Source of the DNA: Occallatibacter riparius
GTDB lineage: Bacteria > Acidobacteriota > Terriglobia > Terriglobales > Acidobacteriaceae
NCBI RefSeq assembly: GCF_025264625.1
Contig: NZ_CP093313.1
Span: 4,154,001 to 4,218,000 of the forward strand
Direction of reading: 5' to 3'
DNA length: 64,000 nt
The translations under genes and the position numbers were made by a program. This document shows, piece after piece, positions 34,523 to 43,302 of the stretch (its first letter is position 1; each line of letters opens with the position of its first letter). Below the pieces are notes generated by a model. That model saw only the letters and a program-made list of their open reading frames with translations. It ran no database searches and was not told the origin of the DNA.

Positions 34523-34560
34523 CGACAATGTCATGACAATCGGCTGACAGACACATGACA
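34523..34560 (-). promoter_or_regulatory. Four TGTC half-sites in exact 11-bp register, site B
   Basis: On the minus strand, TGTC begins every 11 bp: plus-strand TGACA at 34556, 34545 and 34534, and CGACA at 34523. This matches the 11-bp direct-repeat layout bound by OmpR/PhoB-type regulators. A TAAGTT at 34581-34586, 20 bp beyond, could be the -10 box for the cupredoxin gene. Confidence 0.62.
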
Positions 34561-34643
34561 CGCACCCGCGGGACGCGAACTAAGTTGAGTACACGATCAA
34601 CGCTATGAACAGCGCACTTGCCTGTTCGAACCGTGGGAGATAC

Positions 34644-35024
34644 ATGAAGAAGCTATCAATCATTTTTGTTATCACTGCGACTTTCGTGGTTCAGGGAATT
34701 CGCGTTCAATCGGAGCCGGTTGCGGCGAGCGCATCGGTTGCGACCAGCGCACGCCGCGTGGAGGTAACCGCGAAGCGATACGCTTTCGATCCGGCGGTGA
34801 TCACGCTCAAGAAGGGAGAGCCGGTCGTGCTGGTTCTGAAGAGCGTGGATGTGCAACACGGCCTGCGATTTCGCGAGCTCAATGTAGAAGTGAAGGTTCC
34901 GAAGGGAGGAACCGCGCAGGTTCAGTTCACTCCTGACAAGACGGGCGACTTTGTGGGGCATTGCTTCGTGTTCTGCGGTGAGGGCCACGGGACGATGGCT
35001 TTGACGTTGCACGTGGTCAGCTAG
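34644..35024 (+). CDS. Exported CuA-type cupredoxin
   Basis: 126 residues from the ATG at 34644 with a signal (KKLSIIFVITATFVVQGI). The cupredoxin domain has VVLVLKSVDVQHGLRF, supplying a His, and CFVFCGEGHGTM, which is the C-x3-C-x3-H-x2-M pattern of the CuA centre in cytochrome oxidase subunit II and nitrous-oxide reductase. No oxidase subunit I gene is adjacent, so it is probably a soluble electron carrier. The next cytochrome c gene starts immediately after its stop codon. An upstream ATG at 34605 would add a non-signal leader. Confidence 0.87.
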   Translation: MKKLSIIFVITATFVVQGIRVQSEPVAASASVATSARRVEVTAKRYAFDPAVITLKKGEPVVLVLKSVDVQHGLRFRELNVEVKVPKGGTAQVQFTPDKTGDFVGHCFVFCGEGHGTMALTLHVVS

Positions 35025-35495
35025 ATGCGGCTCGCAATGTGGGTTGTACTGACGATTGGATGTATGTGGCTTGGGGGCTGCAAAGCTACGTCTCCGGGAG
35101 GAGTCGAGGCACGAACGATGTGGAGCGCGAAGCATCATGTGCTCGTCGGTAATAAGAAGCAGAAGAACCCGATCGCCACGACGCCGGAGAGCATTGCGGA
35201 TGGCAAGGAAGCGTTCGGTCATTTTTGTGCCGCGTGCCATGGGCTCGATGGGCAGAACACGGGCGTGCCGTTTGCAAGCCGTATGTCGCCGCCGGTTCCG
35301 TTGTTGTCTTCGAAAGAGGTGCAGGCGTACACCGATGGACAACTGAAATGGGTGATCGATAACGGTATCTGGCCTTCCGGGATGCCGGGTTCCAAGGGGA
35401 TTTTGAGTGACGACGAAATTTGGTCGATCGTCGTTTATCTGCGTCATTTGCCCCCGGCGGGAAGCCTGGGCGAACCAGAGATGTACAGCCACTGA
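35025..35495 (+). CDS. Cytochrome c lipoprotein
   Basis: 156 residues starting directly after the cupredoxin stop. The N-terminus is a lipoprotein signal with lipobox WLGGC. The haem site is CAACH (FGHFCAACHGLDGQNTG) and the Met ligand region PSGMPGSKG, giving a His-Met class I cytochrome c (cytochrome c, CcmH-like core). It is expected on the periplasmic face of a membrane. With the CuA-type protein it forms a two-carrier electron-transfer module. Confidence 0.89.
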   Translation: MRLAMWVVLTIGCMWLGGCKATSPGGVEARTMWSAKHHVLVGNKKQKNPIATTPESIADGKEAFGHFCAACHGLDGQNTGVPFASRMSPPVPLLSSKEVQAYTDGQLKWVIDNGIWPSGMPGSKGILSDDEIWSIVVYLRHLPPAGSLGEPEMYSH

Positions 35496-35500
35496 GAAAG

Positions 35501-36838
35501 ATGGATATGACGTCGAAGCTCAAACGCGGTTCCAGATCCGAACGGGTTGGCATGCTCAAGCGGGCGGTTGCCGCGGTCTTTGCGATGCCTGGTGATGAAG
35601 TGTCAGGAGCACTGAAGGGGTTCGGGGAAGACGAGTGGCAAGCTGCAATGTGGTGGCTCGACATCAGCGGCCTCGCACTGTATCTGCTGGACCTGCTGCA
35701 CTCGACGGGCGCCATATTCACAGTACCTGAGTCTGTGCGTACGGCTCTGGAGGACAGGGCGGCGCGCAATCGGGCTCGCACGCGTGCATTGATGAAGGAA
35801 GCCTCTGCGCTCGCGGGCTGGTTCGATGCGTCGGGAGTGCGATACGCGCTGCTCAAGGGATTCTCGCTGACGCCGGACTCGGTTTCTGATCCGGCACTAC
35901 GGTGGCAAACGGATCTCGATTTGCTGGTGGCGCGCAGTCACGCAAAAGCTGCGCAGCATTTCATCGCGCGACTGGGCTACACGCTGCACGAGGGCGAGGG
36001 GACCCCATCGCTTAGTTTCAAAGCAGGTGTAGCCGGCAAGCCGGACATAGCGAAGATCTATTCAGTGCACTCGCAGCGGACAATCGAGGTGCATATCGCA
36101 GACGATGATTCCCCGCTTCTTGGGCGGCGCGATGTGCGTTTCCTACCTGATCTACGTTGTTCGGTGCTTTCCGGCCCCGACATTCTTGTGAAGCAGGGGA
36201 CGCATCTGCTGAAGCATCTTTGTGCTGAGTTCACCAAGCTTTCATGGGTCTTGGAATTTCGCAGGCACGTTGAAGCGCGCGAAGGAGACCTCGATTTCTG
36301 GAACGACGTGAAGGCGATTGCGTCGGGTACGCCGAACGCTGACCTGGGCCTGATGGTAGCGCTGTGGCTGTCAGAGACGATGTTCGGCCCCATGACGGCT
36401 AAGGCAATCAAGCACTGGGGAGGGGCCGGCTTGCCTGCTGGAGTGAGAGCCTGGTTGACGCTGTATGCGCAGCGGATGCTGTTTTCCGATGCGATCGCCA
36501 ACAAGTATTACGCCCTCCTGCAGAAGCAAGTTGCGACTTCCCCTGCGGCTGCAAGGAGCATTCGCAGCATGTATTTTCCATTGCACGTACCGTGGCGGAT
36601 CATGGAGCCTGCGCCGAACGAGACCGCGCGGGAGCGGCTGCAGCGCTACGTAGTTGAGGCAGGAAATATTTTCAGGCGTTTGCGGTTTCATGTTGTAGAA
36701 GGCGCCCGCATGGCTATCGAGTCTCTGCGACTGAGGAGAGCGGTGGCGGGCTTGGAATTGGGAGGAGCCACGGGCAGAGACGCGCGAAGCATGATCTTGT
36801 GCACCAGTTCTTCCGCTTTGGAAGTGCCGGAAGGTTGA
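35501..36838 (+). CDS. Nucleotidyltransferase-fold protein (NTP_transf_5 type)
   Basis: 445 residues from the ATG at 35501, six bases after the cytochrome c stop with GAGAAAG as ribosome-binding site. The middle has YALLKGFSLTPDSVSDPALRWQTDLDLLVARSH, the KG...R..DxDLLV signature of the putative nucleotidyltransferase family often found with HPr-kinase-like proteins in polysaccharide or peptide-modifying loci. IEVHIADDD and a helical C-terminal half follow. Here an HPr-kinase-like gene lies 7 kb away in the same putative regulon. The substrate is unknown, and its place behind two electron carriers is odd. Confidence 0.78.
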   Translation: MDMTSKLKRGSRSERVGMLKRAVAAVFAMPGDEVSGALKGFGEDEWQAAMWWLDISGLALYLLDLLHSTGAIFTVPESVRTALEDRAARNRARTRALMKEASALAGWFDASGVRYALLKGFSLTPDSVSDPALRWQTDLDLLVARSHAKAAQHFIARLGYTLHEGEGTPSLSFKAGVAGKPDIAKIYSVHSQRTIEVHIADDDSPLLGRRDVRFLPDLRCSVLSGPDILVKQGTHLLKHLCAEFTKLSWVLEFRRHVEAREGDLDFWNDVKAIASGTPNADLGLMVALWLSETMFGPMTAKAIKHWGGAGLPAGVRAWLTLYAQRMLFSDAIANKYYALLQKQVATSPAAARSIRSMYFPLHVPWRIMEPAPNETARERLQRYVVEAGNIFRRLRFHVVEGARMAIESLRLRRAVAGLELGGATGRDARSMILCTSSSALEVPEG

Positions 36839-37187
36839 TGCTGATTGGTTTCACCGCTTGTCCGCGGAGTTGGGAACGTGAGCTCACCCTCAGTGTTTCA
36901 GCGATCCGGTTGATTGCCGGGAGCGTTCTTCAGTTGGGCGAATCGAGTGAACGGCCCGACCCCATTCTGATTCCCAGCCGTTCCTCGCGGTTTATCGCGC
37001 AGAAGTATCTTGAGTTGTACGAGATGTTGGCATGTCGCGGAGATTCGATTTCTGGTATGCTACGGCAACCCCAGGGCGAGCAGGCAATTTGCCGGTAAGA
37101 GCGGGTCCCCACGGCTAAATGTAACGGGAATGTCATTTTTGTTGGACTCGTAGATCCTCGCGGCGGTCTTCGAGGGAGAATGGATTC
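36839..37187. other. Upstream region of the two-component operon
   Basis: About 350 bases with no credible gene. The distal part includes TATGCT near 37057 and a GGCAATTTGCC hairpin. The TGTAA/TGTCA box lies at 37120-37136, and a weak TAGATC -10 candidate at 37151-37156. Confidence 0.5.
37120..37136 (+). promoter_or_regulatory. TGTMA-N6-TGTCA box (11-bp period), site C
   Basis: TGTAACGGGAATGTCAT, two half-sites 11 bp apart, 52 bp upstream of the response-regulator start. It fits autoregulation of the two-component system and matches site A. Confidence 0.6.
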
Positions 37188-37925
37188 ATGATCCGAGACG
37201 TGCAGGTCTATTCAAGCGAGGCAAGGCAAGCTTTCCCTTTGCAGGAACTCGGGACAATTCTGATTGTCGAAGACGATCCGCGCATGCAACGTGTGCTGCA
37301 GCGAATGTTTTCGGCCGAACAGTATGAAGTTGCAACTGCAGGAGATGGCCAAACTGCGCTGGCGCTGTTTCTGTCGCGCAAGCCGCTCGCAGTTGTGCTG
37401 GACCTGATACTTCCTCATATCTCGGGTCGCGAGCTGTGTCAGAAATTCAAGGTAGCGGCTCCGGAGACACCTGTCATCGTTGTCAGCGCAATTTCTGAAG
37501 TAGTGGACAAGGTGCTCCTTCTTGAGCTCGGCGCGGATGACTATGTTACGAAGCCTTTCAGCCCGCGCGAACTGATGGCGCGCGTTCAAGCAGCCATTCG
37601 CCGCCGCCGGCGCCCCGTGACGTCGACCACGTATCGCTTCGCGGACTGCGAAGTCGATTTCAAGAAGATGACGGTTTCGCGCGCAGGGCAGCCGGTGACG
37701 CTGACGTCTCACGAGTTCAAGCTTTTGAAGTTCTTTACTGATAATGCCGAGCGCGTGCTGAGCCGCGAAGAATTGCTTAACGAGGTGTGGGGATATAACT
37801 GTTACCCTACAACGCGAACCGTCGACAACCAGATGCTGAAGCTCCGGCAGAAACTGGAACCTGATCCAGCGAACCCGCGTCATCTGCTGACGATTTACGG
37901 AGCAGGGTACAAGTTCGTCCCTTAA
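37188..37925 (+). CDS. OmpR/PhoB-family response regulator
   Basis: 245 residues. The receiver has the acidic pair in ILIVEDDPRM, the phospho-acceptor Asp about D72 (VVLDLILP) and Lys in DDYVTKPFSPRELMARV. The C-terminal winged-helix DNA-binding domain reads TLTSHEFKLLKFFTDNAERVLSREELLNEVWGY...RTVDNQMLKLRQKLE...LLTIYGAGYKFVP. It binds direct repeats with 11-bp period as a tandem dimer in this family. The histidine kinase starts 6 bp after its stop codon. The TGTCA boxes around the cluster are the most likely targets. Confidence 0.95.
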   Translation: MIRDVQVYSSEARQAFPLQELGTILIVEDDPRMQRVLQRMFSAEQYEVATAGDGQTALALFLSRKPLAVVLDLILPHISGRELCQKFKVAAPETPVIVVSAISEVVDKVLLLELGADDYVTKPFSPRELMARVQAAIRRRRRPVTSTTYRFADCEVDFKKMTVSRAGQPVTLTSHEFKLLKFFTDNAERVLSREELLNEVWGYNCYPTTRTVDNQMLKLRQKLEPDPANPRHLLTIYGAGYKFVP

Positions 37926-37930
37926 ACGAA

Positions 37931-39766
37931 ATGACCGAGGAAAGTGTTGCCTTGAACCCTGGAGTGATTCCGGGCACGGAACAGAGTGACCAGGGAGTAC
38001 GAACCCGCTTTCTTCTGATTCTGGCGATGGCGCTCATCACGACGGGCACTACGTTCGTGAGCCTTCTGGCCATTCGCCGTCCCCTTCGTAATCTGATCAT
38101 CGAGAATGTCTCATCAGACCTGTCGCATTCCGTTGCGACGTTCGAAAATGTTCGTTCGCTGCGAATGACCGCGCTGGATCGCGAGAATGCTCTAATCGCA
38201 GACTTGCCTAGCCTCAAGGCTCTGATGACGACGAATGACGAGCCAACCATTGCAGATGCGGGGGTTGAATTCTGGAAGACAAGCGGGAATGATCTATTCG
38301 CATTGGCAGATCGCAATGGCGAGATTATGGCGGCATTCGTCGCGGGGGGAACTGCTGATCAGGCGTTTCGTGCGAACCTAAGGGGCTTCCTCTCGGCGCA
38401 ACAGGGGACCTATTTTGTGAGCGGCAATCGACTATTCGAGTGCTCGGTGCAGCCGCTCTATTTCGGAAGCAGTTCTGAGGGCACTCTGCTGGGGCACGTT
38501 ATCAGCGGGTTTGCGATCGATCGTGCAGCCGTTGAGACGCTGAGCCGCGCCACCAACGTGGATGCGGTGTTTCTCAGCAAAAATCATCTGCTGGCCAGTT
38601 CGCTCGATCCCAAATACGAGAAGGGCGTCTCCAGTATCCCTGCGCGCTCGTCCTCTGACGCTTCCGAGCCATTCACCACGGTGCTCGGCGGGGAAATGTT
38701 CCTGGCGGTGTCGCGGCAGTTGTCTGCGGATCCTGCGGCCCCACTGACGCTGGTCGAGTTGAAATCGCTGGAACCGGAAGAGAAGGCAATCCGGGAGATC
38801 GATCGCCTGGTTCTGCTGGCCGGCTTGCTCGCGCTGGTGCTTGGCGCGGCGCTGATGGCATTGCTGTCGCGGTTTGTTACGCGTCCGCTGGAGCAGCTTG
38901 CGGCCGGCGTGCGGGCTTTTGCCAGCGGCGACAGCGCGCATCTGCTTCCTTACCGCGGCACAAGAGAGGTGCGCGAACTCAGCACCGCCTTTGCAGGCAT
39001 GCGGCGCGAGATTGTGAACGCGAACCAGGCGCTGCTCGAGTCGGAGCGCTTGGCTACGATTGGGCGCATGGCGAGTTCGGTCTCGCACGATCTGCGGCAC
39101 TACCTGGCGGCGGTGTATGCGAATTCGGAATTTCTGGCATCGGGCAAGCTGCCGGAAGCGGAGCGCGTGGAAATTCTCGCGGAGATTCGCACGGCCGTGA
39201 ATGGAACGACGGAGTTGCTTGAGTCGCTGTTGATGTTCAGCCGGACGGGTTCGCATGGCCGACGGAATCTGTACTCTGTAACTTCGTTTGTAGAGAAGGC
39301 TGTGTCGATCGTGCGGGCTCATCCCGATGCGGTTGGGGTGGCTTTCTCAGTGGAAGCCGGCGACGGGGCAGAGACTGAAGTTCTGGCCGATGCAAAACAG
39401 GTTGAGCGTGCAATCTACAACCTTCTGCTGAACGCGTGCCAGGCGCCGCGCGCGACGGGAAACGCGCCCATTGTTTCGGTTTCAGTTGTCCCGCGCGACG
39501 AAGACGTTGTGATCGATGTGGCGGATAATGGTGAAGGCGTTCCCACGGGAATCCGCGATACGCTGTTTGAGCCTTTTGTCAGCGAGGGCAAACACAAAGG
39601 GTCTGGCCTTGGGCTGACACTCACTCAGAGTATCGCCGCTGACCATGGCGGCGGAGTGATGCTCGTAAGGAGCCGGCCGGGCGAAACGGTTTTTCGCATG
39701 TCAATTGCCCGTGGCAGTTCACGCGCATCCTCAACGTTCGCAAGCCATGCGCGGATGGGGGAGTGA
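37931..39766 (+). CDS. Sensor histidine kinase with double-Cache-like periplasmic domain
   Basis: 611 residues: membrane helix 1 at about 25-48, a periplasmic sensor of 230 residues resembling dCache_3 (LRMTALDRENALIADLPSLKALM, ALADRNGEIMAAFV, LGHVISGFAIDRAAVETLS), helix 2 at about 292-315, HAMP, and a kinase core. The phospho-acceptor is H386 in SVSHDLRHYLAAVYANSEFL. N, G1 and G2 boxes read NLLLNACQAPRA, DVADNGEGVP and GSGLGLTL. Its stop overlaps the next gene. The Cache domain implies sensing of a small molecule in the periplasm. Confidence 0.94.
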   Translation: MTEESVALNPGVIPGTEQSDQGVRTRFLLILAMALITTGTTFVSLLAIRRPLRNLIIENVSSDLSHSVATFENVRSLRMTALDRENALIADLPSLKALMTTNDEPTIADAGVEFWKTSGNDLFALADRNGEIMAAFVAGGTADQAFRANLRGFLSAQQGTYFVSGNRLFECSVQPLYFGSSSEGTLLGHVISGFAIDRAAVETLSRATNVDAVFLSKNHLLASSLDPKYEKGVSSIPARSSSDASEPFTTVLGGEMFLAVSRQLSADPAAPLTLVELKSLEPEEKAIREIDRLVLLAGLLALVLGAALMALLSRFVTRPLEQLAAGVRAFASGDSAHLLPYRGTREVRELSTAFAGMRREIVNANQALLESERLATIGRMASSVSHDLRHYLAAVYANSEFLASGKLPEAERVEILAEIRTAVNGTTELLESLLMFSRTGSHGRRNLYSVTSFVEKAVSIVRAHPDAVGVAFSVEAGDGAETEVLADAKQVERAIYNLLLNACQAPRATGNAPIVSVSVVPRDEDVVIDVADNGEGVPTGIRDTLFEPFVSEGKHKGSGLGLTLTQSIAADHGGGVMLVRSRPGETVFRMSIARGSSRASSTFASHARMGE

Positions 39767-41286
39767 TGAGACGCAAGCGCTCTGAAGCAGCACTGATGTG
39801 GAAGTCATACGTGCCGGTGGCCACTGCGGCCGCCGTTGTCGTTTTGTCTTTGGCCCCCGGCGCACGTTCGCAGGCAACGCAATCCGCAGATGTGCAGGAG
39901 CAGGTGCGCAGAATCAATGACGCGGTGAATCGCGTGCAGGCGCAGATTGATGAGTCACAGCGCGAGCTTGCGGAATTGAAGAGCCAACTAGCTGGATTGC
40001 AGGGCGGGACGGCGACAGCCACGTCCGTCGTTACCCAGGAGCAGCCCGCAGCCGCGGAGCTTGCGGCGGCTGTTGCGGGTATTCGCGAGACGCAGGGAAT
40101 TCACGAGACGCAGCTCGCGACTCTCGATCAGGCGAAGGTGGAAAGCGAATCGAAGTATCCGCTCAAGGTGAGCGGACTGATCCTGATGACTGGCTCCGTC
40201 AACACGCAAGGGGTTGACGTGGCGGCTACGCCGACCGTGGCAGTCCACGGGCCGGGCTCCACGGCGGCAACAATTCGCCAGACGGTTCTTGGGCTTGATG
40301 CGCAAGGACCGCACTTGTTCGGCGCGACAAGCAGGGCGGATCTCCGATTTGACTTCTTCGCCAGCCCGGGCGGCAATGGTTATGGTGGAAGCACAGCTTT
40401 GGGAGTTCTGCGGATGCGCACGGCGCACGCACAGCTTGATTGGCAGCATTCAAAAGCGTATTTCGCGCTCGATCGGCCGCTGATGAGTCCTGATACGCCC
40501 ACGTCGTTGACAGCCGTTGCGATTCCGCCGCTGGCGTGGTCAGGGACGTTATGGACATGGAATCCGCAGGTTGGCGGCTCGCATGATTTCTTTTCAGATC
40601 GAGCGATGAATCTACGTACGGAGGCGGCGCTGATTTTCGTTGCCGATCCGCCGCAGCTTTATGGAACGGCGCAGTCGGGAGGTTATGGACCTCCGAGCAC
40701 GACAGAGCAATCGCGGTGGCCGGGAGCGCAGGCACGGCTGGCACTGGTGCATACAGGAGAGGGAGAGGGCGCGCACTTCGGAATTGGCGGTTTTGTTGCT
40801 CCGCACCTTTTGCCGCAGCCGAAGCGATTCAACTCATGGGCGGTAACGGCTGATTTCAATTTTCCTGTTACGCGCTTCACCCGACTCTCGGGTAGCTCCT
40901 ATTACGGACAGGCGCTGGGTGGGCTTGGTGAGGGCGCGTTCAAGGACTATGCTGCGCGCATTTACCACAACGAGTGGTATTACCGCGCACTGGACGATAT
41001 GGGTGGATGGGTGCAGTGGAAACAGCGCGCCGGCGAGCGTCTCGAATTCAATGAGGCGTTCGGCATGGATAACGTTCCGGCGCACCAGCTGCGGCCCTAT
41101 ACGTTCACAAATGCAGACAGCTACTACAATCTTGCACGCAATCGCACGATCAGCGGGAATGTGATTTACAGCCCCAGCGCGTACCTTCTGTTTACGCTGG
41201 AATATCGTCGCATTGCGTCGTCATTTGTGAACTCGCCGACAGAGTACAGCGATGTGATTGGACTTGGCACGGGGTACAAGTTTTGA
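39766..41286 (+). CDS. Outer-membrane porin with coiled-coil N-terminus
   Basis: 506 residues beginning at the ATG in a TGATG overlap with the kinase gene (a GTG three bases earlier is also possible); GGGGGA precedes it. After the signal (ATAAAVVVLSLAPGARSQ) comes a coiled coil (VQEQVRRINDAVNRVQAQIDESQRELAELKSQLAG) and a barrel with LRFDFFASPGGNGYGG, ALDRPLMSPDTPTSL and VIYSPSAYLLFTLEYRRI, ending GTGYKF. The architecture resembles trimeric porins with a periplasmic stalk. It is in the same operon as the two-component system and a copper protein. Confidence 0.84.
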   Translation: MRRKRSEAALMWKSYVPVATAAAVVVLSLAPGARSQATQSADVQEQVRRINDAVNRVQAQIDESQRELAELKSQLAGLQGGTATATSVVTQEQPAAAELAAAVAGIRETQGIHETQLATLDQAKVESESKYPLKVSGLILMTGSVNTQGVDVAATPTVAVHGPGSTAATIRQTVLGLDAQGPHLFGATSRADLRFDFFASPGGNGYGGSTALGVLRMRTAHAQLDWQHSKAYFALDRPLMSPDTPTSLTAVAIPPLAWSGTLWTWNPQVGGSHDFFSDRAMNLRTEAALIFVADPPQLYGTAQSGGYGPPSTTEQSRWPGAQARLALVHTGEGEGAHFGIGGFVAPHLLPQPKRFNSWAVTADFNFPVTRFTRLSGSSYYGQALGGLGEGAFKDYAARIYHNEWYYRALDDMGGWVQWKQRAGERLEFNEAFGMDNVPAHQLRPYTFTNADSYYNLARNRTISGNVIYSPSAYLLFTLEYRRIASSFVNSPTEYSDVIGLGTGYKF

Positions 41287-42005
41287 TGCGCGCGACACGG
41301 CGGCTCGCACATAGATGGGCGGCCGGTTGCATGCTGCTGTCGCCGGTGGTGATCACCGCTCAGCAGTCGCCAACCGAAGAGGTTCACGTTCAGGTGCAGT
41401 TGCCGGAATCGCCGACGGCGAAAGGGCACGGACCTGCGACGGTAGTGTGGCTCGAAGCGGCAGACAAACGGTCCAGCGTCCATCCGGCTTCTCCCGGGCG
41501 GTTCACTCTGCTTCAGAAGAACCGGATGTTCTCGCCGCATCTGCTCGTCGTCCCAGTGGGCAGTGTCGTTTCGTTTCCAAACGCCGATCCTTTCTTTCAT
41601 AACGTCTTCTCTTATTTTAATGGGAAGCGTTTCGATCTTGGATTGTATGAAGCCGGAACGTCGAAAGAGATTACGTTCTCGCGCGAGGGCGTGTCGTACA
41701 TCTTCTGCAATATTCATCCGGAGATGAGCGCGGTGATCCTCACGATAGACACGCCGCTCTACGGCGTGGCCGATTCTTCGGCGCGCGTCGCGATCCGCAA
41801 TGTGCCGCATGGTGAGTATCTTTTGCACGTATGGGTGGAGGGCCTGATGCAGCCGGCGCTCGACCGAACGATACGCCGAGTCCAGGTAAGCGCTGACGGC
41901 ACAAACTCAATTACGGTGGATGCAAGAAGCGCGCCTCTGCAGCCGGCGAAGCATCTCAATAAATTCGGTCAGCCGTACGATCACATCACGAGCGCTCCCT
42001 ACTAG
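41286..42005 (+). CDS. Exported type-1 copper (plastocyanin-like) protein
   Basis: 239 residues starting at an ATG in a TGATG overlap with the porin gene. After a signal peptide there is a cupredoxin domain with the mononuclear copper ligands: His in NADPFFHNVFS, then Cys, His and Met in FCNIHPEMSAVI. The C-terminal 90 residues (YGVADSSARVAIRNVPHGEYLLHVWVEGL) look like a carboxypeptidase-regulatory-type beta domain. Proteins of this kind are often called methylamine-utilisation-like, but no methylamine dehydrogenase gene is here. It probably carries electrons or copper in the periplasm. Confidence 0.84.
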   Translation: MRATRRLAHRWAAGCMLLSPVVITAQQSPTEEVHVQVQLPESPTAKGHGPATVVWLEAADKRSSVHPASPGRFTLLQKNRMFSPHLLVVPVGSVVSFPNADPFFHNVFSYFNGKRFDLGLYEAGTSKEITFSREGVSYIFCNIHPEMSAVILTIDTPLYGVADSSARVAIRNVPHGEYLLHVWVEGLMQPALDRTIRRVQVSADGTNSITVDARSAPLQPAKHLNKFGQPYDHITSAPY

Positions 42006-42033
42006 CAACGGGTCCGCCCATCGAATACTTTCC

Positions 42034-43302
42034 CTACACGGCTCCGGCGTGCTGAGCTTCGGCGGTGCTGGCGCGTTCGCGAATACCGAGGAACAGAAGT
42101 GCAGCGCCTATAGCGAATGCGGCATTGGAGAGAAGCACGGACCTGTAGCCGAACTGAACGATGCAGATGCCAGTGAGAGCCTGCGTGCCGGCCTGGCAGA
42201 GGGCGCCGCTCAGGTTCTGTACTGCCGAAGCTGTGCTGCGCTCGGATTCAGGGATGCGATTCATCAGAAGGTTGTAGATTCCGGGGCTGCACATGAAGAG
42301 CATCGCGTTGTAGGCGAGATAGAAGCCCACAGCGGCGCGCGGCATGGTTGTCGCGCCGATCAGTGCGAGGAAGAGTGCCGTGCCGATCTGGGCGATGACA
42401 ATTCCTTTGACCAATCCGCGCCGGCTGAACATCAGCGGCGCGCCGAGGACTGCAACGAATTGAGCTAGTTGCGAGGCGGAGAAGATCATTCCCACCTGCA
42501 CCAGCGGGATCTTGAGCACCTGTTGAAGGTAGATCGCGCCAAATGCGGGAAAGGAGCCCGTGACCACATTCCAGAGCACGAATGGCGGAAGAAAGCGCAG
42601 CAGGAAGGGATGAAGGCGCAGGCGCTGACCGGGCGCGGGCAGGCGATCGCGCAGCTTGAGCTTTAGCAGCGGCCAGACTCCTGTAAGGATCAGGCCGCAC
42701 GCAAGCAGCAGAACGACGCGGATTCCGCTCACGATGGACTGGTGGCTTCCAGCTTTGTGCAGCAGCTCTGGGATGTATCCGCCGAGCAGGCCAGCGAATG
42801 TTCCCATGCCGATGCCGGTGGCGAACATGATGCTGAATCCCGATGTTCTGTTACGGTCGTCGGTTAGCGAGGCAACTGCGGGGGAGAAGCAGATGGGCCA
42901 GCAGCACATTGCCATTCCGGTCGCGAATGCAAGCGCGATTTGAGCCGTGCCCGACAGAATCAACACGCGAGCGATACACAGCGAGGGCGCGGCGATGAAC
43001 GAGAACAGCAGGAGCGGACGGATTCCGAGTCGCCGGGCCAGGAAGGTTGCAGGCAAGGTGGCAACGACATTGCCGAGCGTGAGAGAGGCGGCAATGTTGC
43101 CGACTACCCGCTCGTTGAAATGCAGATCGGTTAAATAGAGATTGAACAGAAACAAGAACAGGCCGAATCCGAGATCGAAGAAGAATGCCGCCGCGAAGAA
43201 TGTCCAGAAATCCGGACTGAAGCGGTGGCGGATGCGCTTCCAGCGCGTGAGGCGTATCTCCCGTTTGCGGGAACGAGCAATGACGAGCGACGCCATCAGC
43301 AT
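42034..43302 (-). CDS. MFS transporter
   Basis: 422 residues with twelve predicted helices. Signature pieces are FFFDLGFGLFLFLFNLYLTDLHFNERVVGNIAASLTLGNVVATLPA, LARRLGIRPLLLFSF (the loop 2-3 motif) and a second half beginning PFLLRFLPPFVLWNVVTG. Its start overlaps the end of the HPr-kinase-like gene, so it is third in the TonB receptor operon. The substrate is unknown; association with a TonB receptor suggests import across the inner membrane of a molecule taken up through it. It converges on the copper-protein gene with 28 bp between. Confidence 0.88.
   Translation of the reverse strand: MLMASLVIARSRKREIRLTRWKRIRHRFSPDFWTFFAAAFFFDLGFGLFLFLFNLYLTDLHFNERVVGNIAASLTLGNVVATLPATFLARRLGIRPLLLFSFIAAPSLCIARVLILSGTAQIALAFATGMAMCCWPICFSPAVASLTDDRNRTSGFSIMFATGIGMGTFAGLLGGYIPELLHKAGSHQSIVSGIRVVLLLACGLILTGVWPLLKLKLRDRLPAPGQRLRLHPFLLRFLPPFVLWNVVTGSFPAFGAIYLQQVLKIPLVQVGMIFSASQLAQFVAVLGAPLMFSRRGLVKGIVIAQIGTALFLALIGATTMPRAAVGFYLAYNAMLFMCSPGIYNLLMNRIPESERSTASAVQNLSGALCQAGTQALTGICIVQFGYRSVLLSNAAFAIGAALLFLGIRERASTAEAQHAGAV

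Noticed and set aside
36950..37120. Possible riboswitch upstream of the response-regulator gene
   Set aside because: The GGCAATTTGCC hairpin and GGGTCCCCACGG segment do not fit a riboswitch consensus I know.
41286..42005. Methylamine utilisation function for the copper protein
   Set aside because: No methylamine dehydrogenase subunit or maturation gene is nearby; the label in the family is historical.
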